Of a stretch of DNA of 64,000 bases, positions 58,304-64,000 are shown piece by piece. The stretch lies in the NCBI GenBank assembly GCA_023846275.1, contig JAIUJO010000158.1:939528-1003527 (forward strand). The letters run 5' to 3'. The stretch comes from Vanilla planifolia (taxonomy: Eukaryota > Streptophyta > Magnoliopsida > Asparagales > Orchidaceae). Each line of letters begins with the position of its first letter. Position 1 is the first letter of the stretch. The notes beneath the pieces were generated by a model. It did not search any database. It was given only the letters and a program-made list of their open reading frames with translations, and had not been told where the DNA came from. Position numbers and translations under genes: made by a program.

Positions 58304-61300
58304 AATACATGCACATATACACAAACACATGCATGCACAAATGCACACACTCACCCACATGTACACACACATACACAGATGCACACATGCAAACAAGGAA
58401 ACACATGCAAAAACACACAAGCATACCAATGCACACCCACACACATACACACACACGCACATTAACATGCATGCACACCAACACACAAACACACATGGCC
58501 ATGCACACACACATGCATGCTCACACAAACGCATAGCCAAATGCTCACACATTACATCCATATATGCACACATACACACATGCACATACACACATGCATA
58601 AGCATGCATGCACATACACCCATAAGCATGCACATATGCACACACAAATTCACATAGATATGGACATACATTCATGCCAACACATTTGCACATAAAAACA
58701 CAAACATACACAAGCACACAAATGCATGCACATAAGCACATGAACACACAAACACATGTACACACACACATAAACACACATGCACACACACACGCACTCA
58801 CTAATGCACATATGGGTACACATACACATACACATAAGCATACACACAAGTTGGTACACAAATGCACAAAAAATGTACTTACACACACATGCATGCACAT
58901 GCAAACACATAGAATTGTGCGAACATGCGTGCCCACATGCAAAAGTGAACAAACATGCGACACACATGCATGCTCACATACATGCACACACACATACACA
59001 GAGGCACAAGCACATGCTTACGCACATTCACATGTGTGCACCAACGCACACATGCCCACACACACGTCCACACACACACACTTGTGCACACACATATGCA
59101 CACACACACACACATGATATCACATGCACATTAGGACACATAGGTATGCATGCAACCACACACACACATGTGCATGCATCATGCACGCACATGGATGCAC
59201 ACATATGCATGCATGCACATACAAATACACACACAAAAACTCAGACACATGAAACTACATATACATGCATGTACACATATAGACACAAGAAAATACAGAC
59301 ATACACATGTGCATATACGCACACAAAGAGCTACACACACACACCTACGTAAGCCTGTAACCATACATACATGCCCATAAAACACAAGCACGAATTAAAT
59401 GCACACTAACATATGAATTTATAAGCCCATGCAAAAGAACACATATGCAAAGGCACACAAACACTAAAGAACACATCAACACACACATGCATGCACACAA
59501 TTGTGCCCACACAAGCAGGCACACCCATGTACACAAATGCACTTTCTCACACGTACATGCACACACATAATATACATGCACAACATAAACTCATTTGCAC
59601 AAACATGCATACACACACACATAAGCAAGCATGTTCACACACAGTCACATGCACACATGCAAACATTTTGACACACATACATGCAAACACACGTGCATGC
59701 ATGGGAGCACTCACACACACACATACATTAATACAAATACACACACACACACACATGTGCACACATACACACATCCACACACACTATTACACACTCATGC
59801 ATACAAGGACATCCACTCCCACACACAAACATAACTACACCCACACACATACATGCACACACACGTAAATGTGTACAAACACATGCACATGCACTCTCAT
59901 AAGTACACACAGAAGCACACATACAAGCACATACACATAAGCACACAAGGGCATACACACATGTACATCCACATGATCACACACAGAAACACACATGCAC
60001 ACACACAAATGCACAGTCATGTAGACATGAACATGCACACACACAACTATACAAACTTATAAAGATGCACAAGCATACACACATACTTGTACACACACAC
60101 ACACATGCACACACTCATTCACACGTGTAGACGCACACATGCAATCATATGCATGCATGTATAAATATATACAAACACACACATATACATACATGCAAAG
60201 ATTTATACACACACTTGTGCATGCACAAACACACATAGATGAATAGACACATAGTTCTCCAAACATGCACGAATGCACACATGTGCATGTGTATGCACAC
60301 TCACATACACGTACATGCAAAGCTGCATACATATGCATAAGCACACATTGGTACACACACATAAAAATATAAGCACACACACCCATGCACATGCACCCAC
60401 AATCACACACATGCATACACACACAGACATAGAAAAAAACATAAATAGACACATAAACACACACACAGACATATTAAACATATGGACACTTATAATCACA
60501 TAGATAGGCATGCACACATATGCTTAATACTCAAACACAAACCACCACCACACACACTCATATGAACCAACATGCACACATATACATGCACAAGCTCACA
60601 CACACACACATAAGTGCACATGCTCACACATTTGCACAAACACACACACACGCACACGCACACGTGCACACATGAATATGTACACACACTCGTGCATGCA
60701 CACAAACATACACACATGCACTTATGTGTGCATGAAAACACACAGACACACATGTGCACACATACACACACATATACACCCACACCTATATACATACAAT
60801 GACATAAACACACACATGCACACATCGCATGCTCACACATACATGCACACAAGCATACATAAGTGCATGAACATATACACACACGCACTCACGCACACAT
60901 ATGCACAAAGATATGAAAACCCACCCACCAACTTACAACTACATGTACACATATGCCTACATGCATGCATACAATCACATACACACATAAGAACATGTGT
61001 ACACATGTACCACATGAACACACATGCATGCATACACATATGCACAAACATACACTCATAAACACAAGCACATGCATCCATGCTTATGCATGCACATGCA
61101 CATGCACACAGACACACAAGCATGGATAAGAGCATGCACATGCATGCACATGCACAAGCAGAAGCACACAAACACAAATCACACAAAAACATACATGCAT
61201 ATGGATATTTACACACACACATTGATACTCATGCATAAGCTTCTATACCTGCACATGGATGCACAAACATACTTACACACACATAGGCACACATACACAC

Positions 61301-63560
61301 ATATGCACATGCACACATGCACATATGAACATGAAAAACCACATGCAGAAACCTTCATACACATACACATGTGCATGCTTATGCACACTTGCATGCATGA
61401 ACACACAAACAAACATGCATGCATGCATGCAAATACATCAAAACACATGCACACACACACACAAACACAAACAAACACAGACACATACACTCTAAGATAC
61501 ATGCATATACATTCACACAAACAATAGCATATGCATGCACATAGGTGCAAAGCACACACAAACTTACATGCATGCACATACACACATTCACACATTTGTG
61601 CATCTATGTGTACATGCAAATATGCATACAATACATACGAATGGATGCGCGCACACATGCTCATTCACACACAGACATACAAACACTTACACATGCACAC
61701 ACATAATACTCCCACACATACATGCACACACATACATTGACCCATAAAAGAATGCACAAGCACACACATGCACACAAGTGTGCACACACACAAACATTTA
61801 CATGGACACAGACATAGACAAATACACACATATGCATATGCACACACACAAATACTAAAACACAAACAATCCCTCATACATATATGTGTGTGAGTATACA
61901 CACACGAACCCACACAAATTGACATACACAAACCCACACACACATTTGTGCATGTGCAAAAACACACTCACACACCAACATACAAACCCCTACACACAAG
62001 TGCTTGCATACATACATGCATGCATCTACACAAACACACACAAATCCACACACACACATAAACTCATGTACATGCACGTGCATGTACAACCACACATACA
62101 CACTTGAACATGAATGAACACACAAGCACCAACACACAAACACACATGCATACACTCACTTTCACACACACACATATATGAACATGCACATACACACTCA
62201 TGCATAAACACACACAATAACACATGCAAGCATACACACACCTACACGTGCACGCATGAACACACACACCTACATACCCACACAGAAGAACACATGCATG
62301 CACAACCATGCACATGCACACACAACTACACATACATGAGCATATATGCACACACATAACATAGTCACATTCACACACTCAAAAGTGCACACTTGCATAC
62401 ACACACACTCACAAGAATACATGCACACACATAGAGACATACATACATACACACACACACATACACATTCATGCACCCACTCCCACACTCACAAACACAT
62501 GCATGCAAGCACACATGCATAGAAGCATGAATCCACATAAATAAAAAAGTACACACATGTGCACATGCACACACACTCACACACTTTAACCCACATACAT
62601 ATACAAATACACACACACATATGCACATAGATGTATACACATGCACATCTACACACACATGTACATGCACACACCACAATCATAGGCATGTACATGCCTA
62701 TGTACACAAAATAATACTCATACAAATCCACGCACATTGACAAACATCCACAAACATGCACTAAAATATGCACACATGGACAGCAGCATGTATGCACATG
62801 CTTATTATCAATAAAAATAAGCACACACACAAACACACATACACATTCACACACCCCTATGCTCACACGCACATGCATACACACATATGCACACAAATAC
62901 ATGGACATGTTCATATGCACCCACACACACAAAACAATTGTATGTGGCCAGCAAATACACAACACACACATCCACACACACCAACACATAAATGCACACA
63001 TGATCACACAAACATACATGCAAACACACACTTGCATGTACACATATGCATGCTCAAACACATACATACTCCCCCCACACACACACTTGCATGCATACAC
63101 ACTGGCACACATGTCTGCACACACACAAATGCATGCATACATGCATGAACCTACATGCACATACAAGAACACATGAACACATAAGTAAACATACATATAC
63201 AATCACATATACACCCACACATGTATAGCCACACACACACACGAATACCCACAAAAACATGCACATAAAAACATGCATATGCACACAAGCTCACATACTC
63301 ACAAACATAAGCTTAGACACACACACATATGCTCATGCACACACACTCACACAAAAATGTACATACATGCAATTATGCACACACACAAATGGACACACAC
63401 ATATATACACACACAATAACACACACACACACACACACACAAATGCACACAATTACAAACTAATGCAAACAAATCACATGCATACATACACACACATGCA
63501 TGCATACACACATTCACACATGAACAAGAATATGAACATCAAAATCCATAGGCAAAGATG
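58304..63560 (+). repeat. Segmental duplication copy 2, right part (after copia insertion)
   Basis: Matches about 29207-34250 in order and orientation at an offset of 29.1-29.3 kb. Anchors include GATGTACTTGCACACACA near 29680 and its copy near 58874, the ATAAGCCCATGCAAAAG pair, the AAATCACACAAAAACATACA pair and, at the far end, AAATCCCTAAGCAAACAT near 34236 with AAATCCATAGGCAAAGAT near 63543. Confidence 0.83.
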
Positions 63561-63960
63561 TGCACATACAAATACATAATATACACACTCATGCACAAGC
63601 AGATCCACACACAAGCATGCATGCACAAACCCCCATGTATGCACACACACACATGCATACACATGTACACATGCATGCTCACACACACACAAGCACAAAT
63701 GCTCACACACACACAAGCACAAACACTCACACACATGCACACACACATGTACTCACAAACACTCACATGCACAAGCATACACACATGCACACAAATGCAT
63801 GGACATCTCCATATTCACCCACACACATAGGACAATCGCATGCACCTAGGACATGCACAACACACATGTGCACACACATCAACACATAAATACACACATG
63901 ATCACACACACACATAGAAATATGCACACAAACAAACAAGCAAACACACACTTGCATCTA
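62860..63960 (+). repeat. Tandem duplication, offset about 898 bp
   Basis: AACACATAAATGCACACATG at 62983 and AACACATAAATACACACATG at 63881 are 898 bp apart. Both are preceded by a TGGACAT(G/C)T(T/C)CATAT stretch and an ACACACA..AGGACAAT/AAAACAAT stretch, and followed by CAAACACACACTTGCAT. A more diverged relative lies near 33630-33830 in duplication copy 1. Confidence 0.78.
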
Positions 63961-64000
63961 CACACATACACACTCAAACACACACATATCCATACACAAA

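Larger units (their letters stand above)
58304..64000 (+). repeat. AC-rich alternating purine-pyrimidine array, right block
   Basis: Continuation of the left block, with the same strand bias and motif repertoire, running off the window end. Most of it (58304-63560) is the second half of segmental duplication copy 2, matching about 29207-34250. No gene or RNA is supported. Confidence 0.93.

Noticed and set aside
58149..58601. 150-codon + frame starting in unique DNA and running into the array
   Set aside because: It joins the AT-rich LTR end to array translation; there is no domain, and the second half is the Thr/His artefact.
2866..64000. Telomeric or CRISPR-type array
   Set aside because: No TTTAGGG-type units were seen, and there is no alternation of constant repeats with unique spacers. 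Repeats are continuous AC-rich sequence in a eukaryotic context.

Overview
The window looks like nuclear DNA from a plant, probably one with a large, repeat-rich genome. The basis is two decayed Ty1/copia LTR retrotransposons whose relics have the plant copia order (gag, protease, integrase, reverse transcriptase, RNase H) and typical plant copia motifs. I cannot name the species. I see no intact host gene, rRNA, tRNA or CRISPR array.

Layout. (1) 1-2865: the 3' part of a degenerate copia element on the + strand (integrase, reverse transcriptase, RNase H, polypurine tract, probable 3' LTR). (2) 2866-51436: a 48.6 kb low-complexity array, overwhelmingly A and C on the + strand. It is built from AC, ATGC, ACAT and ATAT steps and so alternates purine and pyrimidine over long stretches. 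(3) 51437-58303: a second, near full-length but dead copia element inserted in the array. It has a truncated 5' LTR, a gag remnant, protease, integrase, reverse transcriptase and RNase H relics, a polypurine tract and a 3' LTR of about 1.7 kb. (4) 58304-64000: the same array, same strand bias, running off the window end. The array totals about 54 kb (about 85% of the window), with its far side not seen.

The array is not a plain microsatellite. Uninterrupted AC runs are short (the longest I noticed are 21-23 bases), and the array has internal architecture. There is a roughly 745 bp higher-order repeat in three-plus copies (10120-12445), and several local tandem duplications with periods of about 15, 30, 54, 65, 81, 310, 474-552 and 898 bp. 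There is also a collinear duplication of about 7.3 kb: 26950-34250 matches 49570-51436 plus 58304-63560, about 22.3 kb apart once the copia element is subtracted. The first copy lacks the retrotransposon and gives the empty site near 29205. This orders the events: array growth, then segmental duplication, then copia insertion, then decay. The two LTRs differ at 14 of 72 positions in one ungapped stretch, so the insertion is old.

Nothing here forms a working pathway. The many long open frames inside the array (His/Thr-rich on +, Cys/Val/Met-rich on -) arise because AC-repeat DNA rarely makes stop codons; I do not call them genes. The possibly undescribed object is the array itself: a huge, strand-uniform, alternating purine-pyrimidine satellite with higher-order structure.
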